A stretch of 64,000 bases of DNA from Gymnodinialimonas ulvae (GTDB lineage: Bacteria > Pseudomonadota > Alphaproteobacteria > Rhodobacterales > Rhodobacteraceae). The translations under genes and the position numbers were made by a program. Every line of letters begins with the position of its first letter. Positions within the stretch are counted from its first letter, which is position 1. The notes below the pieces were generated by a model. That model saw only the letters and a program-made list of their open reading frames with translations. It was not told the origin of the DNA and made no database searches. Positions 9,186 through 17,173 of this stretch are shown here, in pieces. Location of the stretch: contig NZ_JBBIFX010000002.1 of the NCBI RefSeq assembly GCF_037543845.1, positions 434,001 to 498,000 on the forward strand, given 5' to 3'.

Positions 9186-9620
9186 ATGGCGCGGAATACG
9201 CATCACGATGGCCCCGGCCCGTCGCAACGCCAGTTGCGCGTGGGCGAATTGATCCGCCGCACGTTGTCGAGCGTGCTGGCCAAGGGGGATGTGCATGATC
9301 CCGACCTGAACCGGATGTCGATCACGGTGGGCGAAGTGCGCACTTCACCGGACCTGAAGATCGCGACGGTCTACGTGATGCCACTGGGCGGTGGCGCACG
9401 GGATGAGGCGATTGAAGCGCTCAAGCGCAACCGGGGCGAATTGCGGCGCGCTTTGATGAAAGACATGACGTTGAAATATGCGCCCGACCTGCGCTTTGTC
9501 ATCGACGAGACGTTCGATCGGATGGATGAGACGCGCGAGATGCTGGCGCGGGCGGATGTGCGCCGGGATGTAGAAGCCGTGGCGCGCCGGGATGCCGAGA
9601 GCGGCGAGGGGGACGCATGA
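9186..9620 (+). CDS. rbfA: 30S ribosome-binding factor A
   Basis: RbfA binds the immature 30S subunit and helps maturation of the 16S rRNA 5' end. The 144-residue product has the KH-like fold expected of the family (RQLRVGELIRRTLSSVL, TVGEVRTSPDLKIATVYV, APDLRFVIDETFDRMD). A purine-rich GGAGAGTGAGAG leader precedes the ATG. Its stop overlaps the next start (ATGA), and truB follows one gene later, the usual rbfA-truB association. Confidence 0.97.
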   Translation: MARNTHHDGPGPSQRQLRVGELIRRTLSSVLAKGDVHDPDLNRMSITVGEVRTSPDLKIATVYVMPLGGGARDEAIEALKRNRGELRRALMKDMTLKYAPDLRFVIDETFDRMDETREMLARADVRRDVEAVARRDAESGEGDA

Positions 9621-10372
9621 TCCGCGCGGCAGCTTTTCTTGCGGCTCTGTTGGCCCCGACGCAGGTCGGCGCGCAGTGCGAGACGGTGTTGTTCGACGAG
9701 GCGGAATTCACGGCATGCCGCGTCGATCTGGCCGAGGCGGATGTGCAATTGTTCCTGCGCAATGGCGAGGGCGAGGTTTACGGGACCTTCGGGCGCGTCG
9801 AGGATGCCTTGCCCGAGGGGCGCAGGCTTGGCATCGCGATGAACGCGGGCATGTTCCACGAGGATCGCTCGCCGGTGGGCCTCTATGTCGAGGATGGCGA
9901 AGAGGAGATGCGCATCATCACCTCCGACGGGCCCGGGAATTTCGGGCTGCTGCCCAATGGTGTGCTGTGCCTGGGCGAGGGCGAGGCCGCGGTGGTCGAG
10001 AGCCGGCAGTTTGCCGAGGACCCTCCGGCCTGCACCCATGCGACGCAATCGGGCCCGATGTTGGTGATTGACGGCGCCTTGCACCCCCGGTTCCTGCGCG
10101 ACAGCGAGAGCCTGAACATTCGCAACGGGGTGGGTGTGGACGAAGATGGGCGCCGTCTTTGGATGGTGATCTCGGATCAGGCGGTGAATTTTCATCATTT
10201 CGCGCGGTTCTTCCGCGATCATCTGAACACGCCGAATGCGCTGTATTTCGACGGCCGCGTGTCGCGCCTTCATGCGCCCGAGATCGGGCGATCGGACCTT
10301 GGTTTTCCGGTCGGGCCCATCCTGGGCGTGGTGGAGGGCGAGGATGTTGACGCCACTTCGGGAGATGGTTAG
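9617..10372 (+). CDS. Exported phosphodiester glycosidase family protein (NAGPA-like)
   Basis: A 251-residue protein with an N-terminal signal peptide (ending VGAQ-C) and the phosphodiester glycosidase (NAGPA) domain: LGIAMNAGMFHEDRSPVGLYVEDG, NFGLLPNGVLCLG, ATQSGPMLVIDG, LYFDGRVSRL. The family includes the enzyme that uncovers mannose-6-phosphate and bacterial cell-envelope hydrolases. It overlaps rbfA by 4 nt, so the two are probably co-translated although the link to ribosome maturation is unclear. Confidence 0.87.
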   Translation: MIRAAAFLAALLAPTQVGAQCETVLFDEAEFTACRVDLAEADVQLFLRNGEGEVYGTFGRVEDALPEGRRLGIAMNAGMFHEDRSPVGLYVEDGEEEMRIITSDGPGNFGLLPNGVLCLGEGEAAVVESRQFAEDPPACTHATQSGPMLVIDGALHPRFLRDSESLNIRNGVGVDEDGRRLWMVISDQAVNFHHFARFFRDHLNTPNALYFDGRVSRLHAPEIGRSDLGFPVGPILGVVEGEDVDATSGDG

Positions 10373-10402
10373 GGCGTCGCGTCCGTAGCGCCGGAGGTGG
10401 GG

Positions 10403-11308
10403 ATGGGACGCAAACGCAAGGGCCGCGACGTATCGGGATGGCTGTTGATCGACAAACCGGCGGGGATGACCTCGACCGCGGTGGTCAACAAGGTCCGGTG
10501 GTGTTTCGACGCGAAAAAGGCCGGTCATGCAGGCACGCTGGACCCCGATGCGACGGGGCTTCTGCCGATCGCTTTGGGCGAGGCGACGAAGACGATTGCC
10601 TATCTGGGCGATGCGTTGAAGGCCTATGATTTCCGGATGCGTATGGGCCAGGCGACGCGCACGGACGACGCCGAGGGGGCGGTGATCGCCGAGCGATCCG
10701 AGCGGCCGAGTGACACTGACATCGCCGCCGCGCTGCCCGCGTTTGTGGGCGATATCCATCAGGTGCCGCCGCAGTTTTCCGCCGTGAAGGTCGATGGGGA
10801 GCGTGCCTATGACATTGCGCGCGGTGGCGGCGAGATGGAGCTGGCCGCGCGGGATTTGTTCGTGGATGAATTGAGCCTTGTCGGGCGGGTCGACGCGGAT
10901 CATGTGGACTTGCGGTTCGTCTGCGGGTCGGGGGGCTATGTGCGGTCGATCGCGCGGGACCTTGGCGAAGCGCTGGGGTGTCTGGGGCATGTCGTGTGGT
11001 TGAAGCGCATGTGGGTCGGGCCCTTCGACTTGGACGAAGCGGTGGCGCTGGAGCGGGTGGAGACGCTGGCCAAGACGCCAGAGATCGACGCTTTGCTGGC
11101 GCCGGTGGGATTGGCTTTGGACAGTTTGCCGGAACTGCGCGCGACAGAGCAGGGGGCTGTGCGGTTGCGCAATGGCAACCCCGGGGCCGTTTTGCCAGGC
11201 GCGGTGGAGTACGGCGATCTGGCATGGGCGTCGCTGGACGGGGTTCCGGTGGCGGTGGGGCGGTTTCGGGCCGGCGAATTGCATCCCGAACGGGTTTTCA
11301 ATTTGTGA
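10403..11308 (+). CDS. truB: tRNA pseudouridine(55) synthase
   Basis: TruB isomerises U55 in the T-loop of tRNAs. The 301-residue product shows GWLLIDKPAGMTS, the catalytic-aspartate block GHAGTLDPDATGLLPI, and YDFRMRMGQATRTDDAEG, all diagnostic. The C-terminal region resembles a PUA-like tail. GGAGG lies 5 nt before the ATG at 10403, which is chosen over a GTG two codons earlier. Third gene of the rbfA unit. Confidence 0.98.
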   Translation: MGRKRKGRDVSGWLLIDKPAGMTSTAVVNKVRWCFDAKKAGHAGTLDPDATGLLPIALGEATKTIAYLGDALKAYDFRMRMGQATRTDDAEGAVIAERSERPSDTDIAAALPAFVGDIHQVPPQFSAVKVDGERAYDIARGGGEMELAARDLFVDELSLVGRVDADHVDLRFVCGSGGYVRSIARDLGEALGCLGHVVWLKRMWVGPFDLDEAVALERVETLAKTPEIDALLAPVGLALDSLPELRATEQGAVRLRNGNPGAVLPGAVEYGDLAWASLDGVPVAVGRFRAGELHPERVFNL

Positions 11309-11397
11309 ATGCAGCCCCCCTGTCGGCGCGCCACGGGCGGTCGATGGTGCGAGATGGGGGGTGATTTGCATGCTTCTGGAACAAGGAGGGGCGTTTC

Positions 11398-11910
11398 GTG
11401 ATCGAGCGGGAACATTTGAAGGGGGATGCAGCCTCGGTCGCGGTCTATTCGCCTTGTGAGCGGTATCGCTATGCGTTGACACGGGTCTGGGATGCGGAGG
11501 GGCGGCGGGCGTTGTTCATCATGTTGAACCCGTCGACCGCAACGGAACTTCAGAATGACCCAACGGTGGAGCGGTGCGAACGGCGCGCGCGGGCGTTGGG
11601 GTTCGGGGCGTTTCGGGTCTTGAACATCTTTGCCTGGCGCGCGACGGACCCGCGCGACATGCGCGCGGCGGCGGATCCGGTCGGGCCGGAAAATGACGCA
11701 GCGATCATGGGCTCGCTTGAGTGGGCGGATGCGGTGATCTGTGCATGGGGCACGCATGGGGCGCATCGCGGGCGCGGGCCGGAGGTGGCGGCGATGTTGC
11801 GTAAGGCGGAGGTGCCGTTGATGCATCTTGGCTTGTCCAAGGCGGGGCATCCGAAGCATCCGCTCTATATCGGGTACAGGGTTCAGCCGGAGGTGTGGCA
11901 TGGCGATTGA
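11398..11910 (+). CDS. DUF1643 domain protein
   Basis: A 170-residue protein of the DUF1643 family, recognised by the motif LFIMLNPSTATELQNDPTVERC and by RVLNIFAWRATDPRDM and VICAWGTHG. GTG start at 11398 with AAGGAGG about 8 nt upstream. No biochemical function is established for the family; the NPSTA block looks like a nucleotide- or base-binding site, which is inference. Its end overlaps the next gene by 11 nt. Confidence 0.87.
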   Translation: MIEREHLKGDAASVAVYSPCERYRYALTRVWDAEGRRALFIMLNPSTATELQNDPTVERCERRARALGFGAFRVLNIFAWRATDPRDMRAAADPVGPENDAAIMGSLEWADAVICAWGTHGAHRGRGPEVAAMLRKAEVPLMHLGLSKAGHPKHPLYIGYRVQPEVWHGD

Positions 11911-12784
11911 GGGCTTTGAGCAGAACATGGTCGATGTCGGGGCAGTGCGTTTATCGGTGCATCGCGCCGGCGCGGGTGTGCCGATTATTCTGCTGCATGG
12001 GTTTCCGCAAAATCACCATTGCTGGGAGACGGTCGCGCCAGCCCTGGCGGGACAGTTCGATGTGATCGTGCCGGACCTGCGGGGGTATGGCGACAGTGAC
12101 GCGCCGGAGGGTGTGGCGGCCTATGCCAAGCGCGAAATGGCGCGCGATATCGTTGGATTGATGGACGCGCTGGACCTGCCGCGGGCGCATGTTCTGGGCC
12201 ATGACCGCGGCGCCCGGGTGGCGTATCGGCTTGCCCTGGATTCGCCCGAGCGAGTGGATCGTTTGGGGATCATCGAGATCGTGCCGACCGGGGATTTCTG
12301 GGCGGCGTGGGACGCGGATCTTGCGATGGCCGCGTATCACTGGACGTTTCTGGCGCAGCCTGCGCCGTTACCGGAACGGATGATTGCGGCAGATGGGCCG
12401 GGGTATGTGGATTGGACGCTGTCGAGTTGGACCCATGGCCGGTCGCTGGAGGTGTTCGGATGCCCGGCGTTGGAGAGTTATCGCGCGCAAGGCGCCGATC
12501 CGGACCGGGTGTCGGCGATGTGCAACGACTACCGCGCGGGGGCGACGATTGACCGGCGGATCGATGCGGAGAGCCGGGCGGCGGGTGCGAAAATCGCGGC
12601 CCCGCTTCTGTTCCTGTGGGGATCCGGTGGGTTTCCCGCGAAGACCGGCGATCCTTTGGGGGTTTGGCGCGATTGGGCGGAGGATTTGCGCGGGGTCGAG
12701 CTTGAAGGCTCTGGCCATTTTGCGATGGAAGAGGTGCCGGAGGCGGTTTTGGCGGCGGTCCTGCCGCATTTCGCCGGAGCGTGA
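11900..12784 (+). CDS. Alpha/beta hydrolase, fluoroacetate/haloacetate dehalogenase-like
   Basis: A 294-residue alpha/beta hydrolase with nucleophile Asp102 in GHDRGARVAYRLAL instead of the usual serine. Arg103 and Arg106 (carboxylate binding), His147-Trp148 (halide pocket), Tyr211 and catalytic His273 correspond to the residues known in fluoroacetate dehalogenases (DRxxR, HW, Y, H). The catalytic acid position after strand 6, normally Asp in D-I-x-P-T, reads IEIVPT with Glu126. Start at the ATG inside the end of the DUF1643 gene. An epoxide hydrolase activity is possible; the HW pair favours a dehalogenase. Confidence 0.85.
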   Translation: MAIEGFEQNMVDVGAVRLSVHRAGAGVPIILLHGFPQNHHCWETVAPALAGQFDVIVPDLRGYGDSDAPEGVAAYAKREMARDIVGLMDALDLPRAHVLGHDRGARVAYRLALDSPERVDRLGIIEIVPTGDFWAAWDADLAMAAYHWTFLAQPAPLPERMIAADGPGYVDWTLSSWTHGRSLEVFGCPALESYRAQGADPDRVSAMCNDYRAGATIDRRIDAESRAAGAKIAAPLLFLWGSGGFPAKTGDPLGVWRDWAEDLRGVELEGSGHFAMEEVPEAVLAAVLPHFAGA

Positions 12785-12803
12785 CTGGCGCGCGGGCGGC
12801 GGA

Positions 12804-14450
12804 TCAGGTGCTTGCGCGCAGTTCGATCAGGTTGGGGTTGAGGCCCTGCGCTCCGGATACGCTTAGAATGACCTGACCATCCAGGATGACATCGGCCCCG
12901 GAGCCGTCCACGAAGTCGCGCACCTCGATCAACGGGTCGGGGTTGGTTTCGGGGTCGTAGATCACCTCGATTCGATCTTCAGACGGGTTGAAATCGGTGA
13001 CGGTGCCAGCGGTTTCCCCCATGTGATCGCCGCCGGTGAAGCTATCTTCGCCCGCGCCGCCCGTTGCGATATCCCCTTTGCCGAGAAGGAGGGAATCATC
13101 GCCGTCGCCTCCCAGGAGCAGGTCCCCGGCATCCTGATCAGCCCCGTCGTGATTGCCGAAGGTGCCGTTCAGGATGTCGGCGCCTGAGCCGCCGTCCAGA
13201 GTGTCGGCGCCCGTGCCGCCCTGAAGGATGTCGTCACCTGCACCGCCTGCGATCTGATCATCGCCATCGCCGCCGAAGACAACATCGTCTCCGTCGCCAC
13301 CATCGAGTGCATCATTGCCGTCGCCGCCATCGAGGAAGTCGATGCCGTCGCCGCCGTCGAGCTCATCGTCGCCGAAGTCGCCGTGTATTTCATCATTGCC
13401 ACCGCCTCCGGACAGGGTGTCATCGCCCTCGTCCCCGAAAAGCGCGTCCTGTCCTTCGTCGCCGGTCAGGACGTCTGCATTGAAGCTGCCGGTCATGGCA
13501 TCGCTGCCACCGGTCCCGAAGGCAGGATCGAGCATGGCGCGGGCGTCGAGCGCATCCGAAGTGACGCCGACATCGGATAGATTATCTTCGAGGGTGTCGA
13601 AGAGATCATCCAGCACCTCGGCGTTCGGCAGGCCGTCGGGTATGGAGTCAATAGTGTCTGAGGTGGGATCAGCGTCGTCGGAAGCCGATTCGACGTCATC
13701 AATAAGGCCTTCGAATTCATCGAAATCCATACCGGCAAAGTCGTCTTCAAGGCCGTTCATCACTACGGAGATGTGCTTTTCGGTGAAGTCAGGGGCGTCC
13801 TGCACCAGGGTGATGGGCAGCCCGTTCGCTTCCACGATCTTGTCCGGGCTTTCGGTGTTGGACGAGACGGTGATCTCGGGGGCGTCGCCCTCTGCGCCGT
13901 CGAATTCCATGACGAGGAGGTCCGTTTCGCTTTCGAAATCGCTGACCAAGGGCACTTCGCTGCCATTTGGCAGCGTGATGGTTTCTGTCACGTCGAGCAG
14001 GGTCTGCGCGTTAACGGCCGCGTCGAAATTTGAGCCAAGATCACCCGCATCAGGGATGAGGTCGACATCGCCGTCGAGCGAAACGCCGTCGCTGTCGCCA
14101 GAGGCTTCAGCCGCGTCGGAAGCCGTTTCTACGGGGTCGGACGCGTCATCGGGGGCCGCTGCGGCCACCGGGTCCACTGTGCCGGTATCGCCGGTCGGCA
14201 GGGCGTCGACGTCATCGAGGGGGGTATAGCCCAAGGCCTCGGCGCGGCCCTGAAGCGACTGGTCACCAGCGTCGCCGTCACCGTCGGGGTAGAGGAAGTT
14301 CTCCAGCGAGGTGACCTCGCCGTTGTGTTCGTCTTGATCGGTGTTATCGGCGTCCGTATCGGCGCCATCCTCGTCTAGCGTTGGATGAAGCAGGCCATCC
14401 ACGGTGAGGCCGGCGAGCAGCAGGGCAAGGACACTTCCGGCGACAAGCAT
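12804..14450 (-). CDS. Membrane-anchored acidic RTX (hemolysin-type calcium-binding) repeat protein
   Basis: A 548-residue, very acidic protein. Residues 2-20 form a hydrophobic N-terminal helix without an obvious cleavage site, so it may stay anchored. Residues ~25-340 are low-complexity and Asp/Glu-rich; residues ~340-490 contain about a dozen GGxGxDxL-type nonapeptides (GDEGDDTLSG, GGDGDDVVFG, GGAGDDILQG) that bind calcium in a beta-roll. The C terminus (FNPSEDRIEVIYD, DVILDGQVILSVSG) is of the kind seen after RTX blocks and may act as a type I secretion signal. No enzymatic domain is visible. It lies alone on the minus strand between two plus-strand operons. Confidence 0.9.
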   Translation of the reverse strand: MLVAGSVLALLLAGLTVDGLLHPTLDEDGADTDADNTDQDEHNGEVTSLENFLYPDGDGDAGDQSLQGRAEALGYTPLDDVDALPTGDTGTVDPVAAAAPDDASDPVETASDAAEASGDSDGVSLDGDVDLIPDAGDLGSNFDAAVNAQTLLDVTETITLPNGSEVPLVSDFESETDLLVMEFDGAEGDAPEITVSSNTESPDKIVEANGLPITLVQDAPDFTEKHISVVMNGLEDDFAGMDFDEFEGLIDDVESASDDADPTSDTIDSIPDGLPNAEVLDDLFDTLEDNLSDVGVTSDALDARAMLDPAFGTGGSDAMTGSFNADVLTGDEGQDALFGDEGDDTLSGGGGNDEIHGDFGDDELDGGDGIDFLDGGDGNDALDGGDGDDVVFGGDGDDQIAGGAGDDILQGGTGADTLDGGSGADILNGTFGNHDGADQDAGDLLLGGDGDDSLLLGKGDIATGGAGEDSFTGGDHMGETAGTVTDFNPSEDRIEVIYDPETNPDPLIEVRDFVDGSGADVILDGQVILSVSGAQGLNPNLIELRAST

Positions 14451-14850
14451 ATGAATTCCTTCGGGCTTATGGGCGGGTTAAGACGGGTTCAGGACGCATG
14501 GACCCCGATCCGAGGTCTGACCCCGCCTCCTGGCGCAGTTCCGGTCCCGCACTGGTGCCTGACGGCGTTGGTCGTGGGGACGGCAAGGACAGGCATAGCG
14601 AAGGTGTCTTTCCGAACCCTAAACACCAAGCCCCTTTCTCCCGAAAATTTGTCCTAAAGGCGCGATGGATCGGGTCGGGATGCCGGGCGAGCGGGGATGG
14701 GGGTTCCCATGGCGCGAGATTCGGTGTACGGCCCCGCATCCGCCTTTGCGCGGACCCTCCACGGGCCCTGCTGGACGACATCCCGGCTTGCGCCATACCC
14801 CTGTCGATCCGAACGGATCGCGCCCAAACAAACGTCTGAAGGAGACCCCG
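14451..14850. other. 400-nt intergenic region upstream of rpsO
   Basis: It separates the divergent RTX gene and rpsO and must hold both promoters. I see no convincing ORF, tRNA or strong consensus promoter. The last 15 nt carry the rpsO ribosome binding site (AAGGAG). Confidence 0.5.
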
Positions 14851-15120
14851 ATGTCGATCACAGCTGAAGAAAAGCAGCGCCTGATGAAGGAATTCGGCAC
14901 GAAAGAAGGCGACACCGGGTCGCCGGAAGTCCAGGTTGCCATCCTGACCAGCCGCATCTCCACCCTGACCGAGCACTTCAAGACCCACAAGAAGGACAAC
15001 CACGGTCGCCGTGGTCTTCTTAAGATGGTTGCGCAGCGCCGGAAGCTTCTGGATTACGCCCGCGCCAAGGATGAGGCCCGTTATCAGGACCTGATCAAGC
15101 GGTTGGGCATCCGCCGCTAA
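14851..15120 (+). CDS. rpsO: 30S ribosomal protein S15
   Basis: S15 binds the central domain of 16S rRNA and forms bridge B4. The 89-residue product has the canonical sequence (SITAEEKQRLMKEFG, GSPEVQVAILTSRI, HKKDNHGRRGLLKMVAQRRKLLDY). AAGGAG precedes the ATG by 7 nt. A strong intrinsic terminator follows at 15147. In most bacteria rpsO is followed directly by pnp; here pnp lies 5.5 kb downstream. Confidence 0.99.
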   Translation: MSITAEEKQRLMKEFGTKEGDTGSPEVQVAILTSRISTLTEHFKTHKKDNHGRRGLLKMVAQRRKLLDYARAKDEARYQDLIKRLGIRR

Positions 15121-15146
15121 GGCGCCTAATCCGTAGAGATGAACGA

Positions 15147-15175
15147 GGGGTCACGGTCGCCGTGGCCCCTTTTTT
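15147..15175 (+). terminator. Intrinsic terminator of rpsO
   Basis: A 10-bp stem (15147-15156 with 15160-15169, one G-T wobble) with a 3-nt loop TCG, followed by six T residues. It lies 26 nt after the rpsO stop. Confidence 0.92.
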
Positions 15176-15192
15176 GTGTTTGGGTACAGGCG

Positions 15193-15244
15193 TACCATAC
15201 TAAATGGTATTGACATACGTGCGATTCCGTACCATTGGGTATGG
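15193..15244. promoter_or_regulatory. Duplicated operator (CCAT-N5-ATGG) upstream of the TetR operon
   Basis: Two copies of the same inverted repeat: TACCAT-N5-ATGGTA at 15193-15209 and TACCAT-N5-ATGGAA at 15230-15246, with centres 37 bp apart. A TTGACA -35-like element sits at 15210-15215, abutting the first copy. The second copy ends just before the ribosome binding site of the 120-residue membrane protein gene. The arrangement fits autoregulation by the TetR protein encoded second in the operon; this is inference from position and symmetry. Confidence 0.7.
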
Positions 15245-15258
15245 AAAAGGAGTAAGCC

Positions 15259-15621
15259 ATGGGTCCCCTTAGCCTTGCCTCCGCGCTTGCTGCGATCTGG
15301 TTTGCGGTTCACCTGATCCTCGGCGGGCGGCAGATTGCCGGGCCCTTGCGGCGCAGCGGTCTCGACCCGATTGTGCGCGACACGCAGTATCTGTGCTGGC
15401 ATTTCACTTCGGTCGCGATTGCGGCGATGGCGCTGTTCTTTGCCCTGGCGGCGATCCTTGGCGAGTCGGCCTACGCGGTGGCGGGGCTCGTACTGGCGGC
15501 GGGGTTCTGGATAAGCGGAGTGGGGATTGTCGTAGCGATCGGGCAAAGCCACGCGAAACTGCCGCAGGGGTGGCTGTTTCTGCCGGTCGCGGCCCTTGGC
15601 CTGTGGGGGATCGTGGGATGA
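15259..15621 (+). CDS. Small integral membrane protein
   Basis: A 120-residue protein with four predicted membrane helices (residues ~5-25, ~48-68, ~71-92, ~99-118). A charged segment GGRQIAGPLRRSGLDP lies between helices 1 and 2. AAGGAG is 6 nt before the ATG. Its stop overlaps the TetR start (ATGA), so it is probably the direct target of that regulator. No family name recognised. Confidence 0.8.
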   Translation: MGPLSLASALAAIWFAVHLILGGRQIAGPLRRSGLDPIVRDTQYLCWHFTSVAIAAMALFFALAAILGESAYAVAGLVLAAGFWISGVGIVVAIGQSHAKLPQGWLFLPVAALGLWGIVG

Positions 15622-16181
15622 GCGCGCGTCTGACGCGAGAGGATTGGCTGGATCTGGGGCTGCGGCAATTGTCGGCGGGTGGGGCGGAGGCGGTGAAGCT
15701 CGCCCCAATGCTGTCTGCGGCCAAGGTCACGCGGGGGTCGTTTTACCACCATTTCGACGATCATGGCGCGTTCCTGCAGGCCATGACCCGGCATTGGATC
15801 AAGACCCAGACCGATGATCTGCTGGCGCGACTGCCGCGCGATGCGCCGCCGGATGCGCGCGATCGGGCGCTGACCGAGATGGCGATGCAGATCGATTATC
15901 ACGTCGAGCTTGGCATCCGCGAAGTGGCGCGGCGCGCGCCGGATGTGGCTGCGATCGTGCGGGAGGCGGACGCGCTGCGGCTTGAGGTTTTGACCGGGCT
16001 TTATGCGGAGCGGTTCGGGATCGCGCAGGACCGCGCGGCGATGGCGGCGACACTGGAATATGCAACTTATGTCGGATTGATCCTGATCGATTCCGAAATC
16101 GACGAGACGGCGCAGCGCCGCCTTGCCGAAACCTATGCCGAGATGATGGACGCTTATTTCCGAGCGGGAAAGAGATCATGA
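15618..16181 (+). CDS. TetR/AcrR family transcriptional regulator
   Basis: A 187-residue repressor-type protein. The N-terminal HTH ends in the typical TetR recognition helix VTRGSFYHHFDDHGAFLQAM; the rest is the alpha-helical ligand-binding domain. It overlaps the membrane protein gene upstream and the ATC-hydrolase-like gene downstream by 4 nt each, so all three are one operon. The duplicated palindrome at 15193-15246 is its likely binding site. Ligand unknown. Confidence 0.92.
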   Translation: MSARLTREDWLDLGLRQLSAGGAEAVKLAPMLSAAKVTRGSFYHHFDDHGAFLQAMTRHWIKTQTDDLLARLPRDAPPDARDRALTEMAMQIDYHVELGIREVARRAPDVAAIVREADALRLEVLTGLYAERFGIAQDRAAMAATLEYATYVGLILIDSEIDETAQRRLAETYAEMMDAYFRAGKRS

Positions 16182-16852
16182 CGCATATCGTGGAATGGAT
16201 TTGGGACCACGGACTTTTGCGCGCGGTTGGGGCCGCCGGGGGGCCTTTGGTGCGGCGCAGCGCATTGCGGCGGGCAAGGGCGCCAGTGGCGCAAATCGCG
16301 ATGCCAGGCGGTGATGCGCAGGGGGAGGTGAACCGGTATCTGGCCAGTAGCTTGCTGGCTCTGGCAGAAGTGTTGGAGCGAGAGCACGGGCTGGACCGGG
16401 ACGCGGCGGTGACGCTGGCGCGTGCGGCGTTTCTGGCCAATGGGCGGGGCCTGATGCGCGCGGCGACGCTGATTTGGCTGCGCCTGACGCCGGATCCGTT
16501 TGCCGCCCTGCTGAAGCTGGGGCCGGGGCCGAGGATGGCGCGGCTTTGGGGGCGCGGTATGGAGGCGGAGGAGGTGCACGCGCCGGGGCAAATCACTCTG
16601 CGCGTGACCGGTTGCGCCTTCGCGGCGTACTTCTGGAACGCGGGGCGTTCCGACCTGACGCCGATCCTGTGCGCGTATGATGCGCAGTGGTTTGCCTGGA
16701 TCAACGGGGCGCAGCAGGGCCTGCGCGCGCGGCGGGACGGAACGCTGGCCGAGGGGCTTGGCGCGTGTACGTTCCTGTTCGAAGCCGTGCCGGAGCCGGC
16801 GGAACAGGGCGTGCCCCGGCCCCGGCCCCGCGACGGCGACCTCAGACCTTGA
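16178..16852 (+). CDS. L-2-amino-thiazoline-4-carboxylic acid hydrolase-like protein
   Basis: A 224-residue protein resembling the ATC hydrolase family: VTGCAFAAYFWNAGRSDLTPILCAYDAQWF matches the conserved block G-C-x-(Y/F)-x3-(Y/F)...L-T-P-(I/V)-L-C-x2-D-x2-(W/F). The characterised enzyme opens the thiazoline ring of ATC on the way to L-cysteine, but most homologues in regulator-linked operons have no known substrate. Third gene of the TetR operon; its 3' end overlaps the convergent sbtB end by 11 nt. Confidence 0.72.
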   Translation: MTHIVEWIWDHGLLRAVGAAGGPLVRRSALRRARAPVAQIAMPGGDAQGEVNRYLASSLLALAEVLEREHGLDRDAAVTLARAAFLANGRGLMRAATLIWLRLTPDPFAALLKLGPGPRMARLWGRGMEAEEVHAPGQITLRVTGCAFAAYFWNAGRSDLTPILCAYDAQWFAWINGAQQGLRARRDGTLAEGLGACTFLFEAVPEPAEQGVPRPRPRDGDLRP

Positions 16853-17159
16853 ACTTATGCGGGCGCAGGATGTGCACCGGCTCTACATAGGCAATGCCGG
16901 AATAATGCGCGAAATACCGGTTGGCGATGGATTGGATGATCGCCTCGGCCTTGTCCGGATCGCTGACGACGGCCTCGATCTTGACGTTGGACAGGACCCC
17001 ACCGACTCCGGGCCGGTTGGCCGAGCGCTTGCCGCGACTGCCCCGCCCCCCCGCATCGACATGAGTGTAGCCGGTCGCCCCGCCATCGAGGATCAGTTTG
17101 GTGACACCGTCGAGGATGACCCGTTCGGTAATGATCACGAGTTTGGTTGCTTCATACAT
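16842..17159 (-). CDS. sbtB: SbtB-type PII-like signalling protein
   Basis: A 105-residue PII-superfamily protein (KLVIITERVILDGVTKLILDGGATGYTHVDAGGRGSRG). The GATGYT and GSRG segments form the base of the T-loop and the nucleotide site as in cyanobacterial SbtB, which binds cAMP/adenine nucleotides and blocks the bicarbonate transporter SbtA. It begins 14 nt after sbtA. The chain ends VHILRPHKFKV and lacks the cysteine-bearing C-terminal loop of cyanobacterial SbtB, so redox or apyrase control of that type is not expected. Start at 17159 has GGAG 8 nt upstream. Confidence 0.87.
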   Translation of the reverse strand: MYEATKLVIITERVILDGVTKLILDGGATGYTHVDAGGRGSRGKRSANRPGVGGVLSNVKIEAVVSDPDKAEAIIQSIANRYFAHYSGIAYVEPVHILRPHKFKV

Positions 17160-17173
17160 GTATTGGTCTCCGA

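Noticed and set aside
9069..9296. N-terminal extension of dapB by 76 residues
   Set aside because: The extension is not conserved, has no ribosome binding site and overlaps the divergent rbfA start; the ATG at 9068 has AGGAG and begins the Rossmann motif.
9371..11482. 703-residue open frame opposite rbfA, the phosphodiester glycosidase gene and truB
   Set aside because: Spans three real genes on the other strand; Arg/His/Pro-rich noise.
13100..13480. Repeated GC-rich motifs in the RTX gene
   Set aside because: They are codons of calcium-binding nonapeptides, not a DNA-level array.
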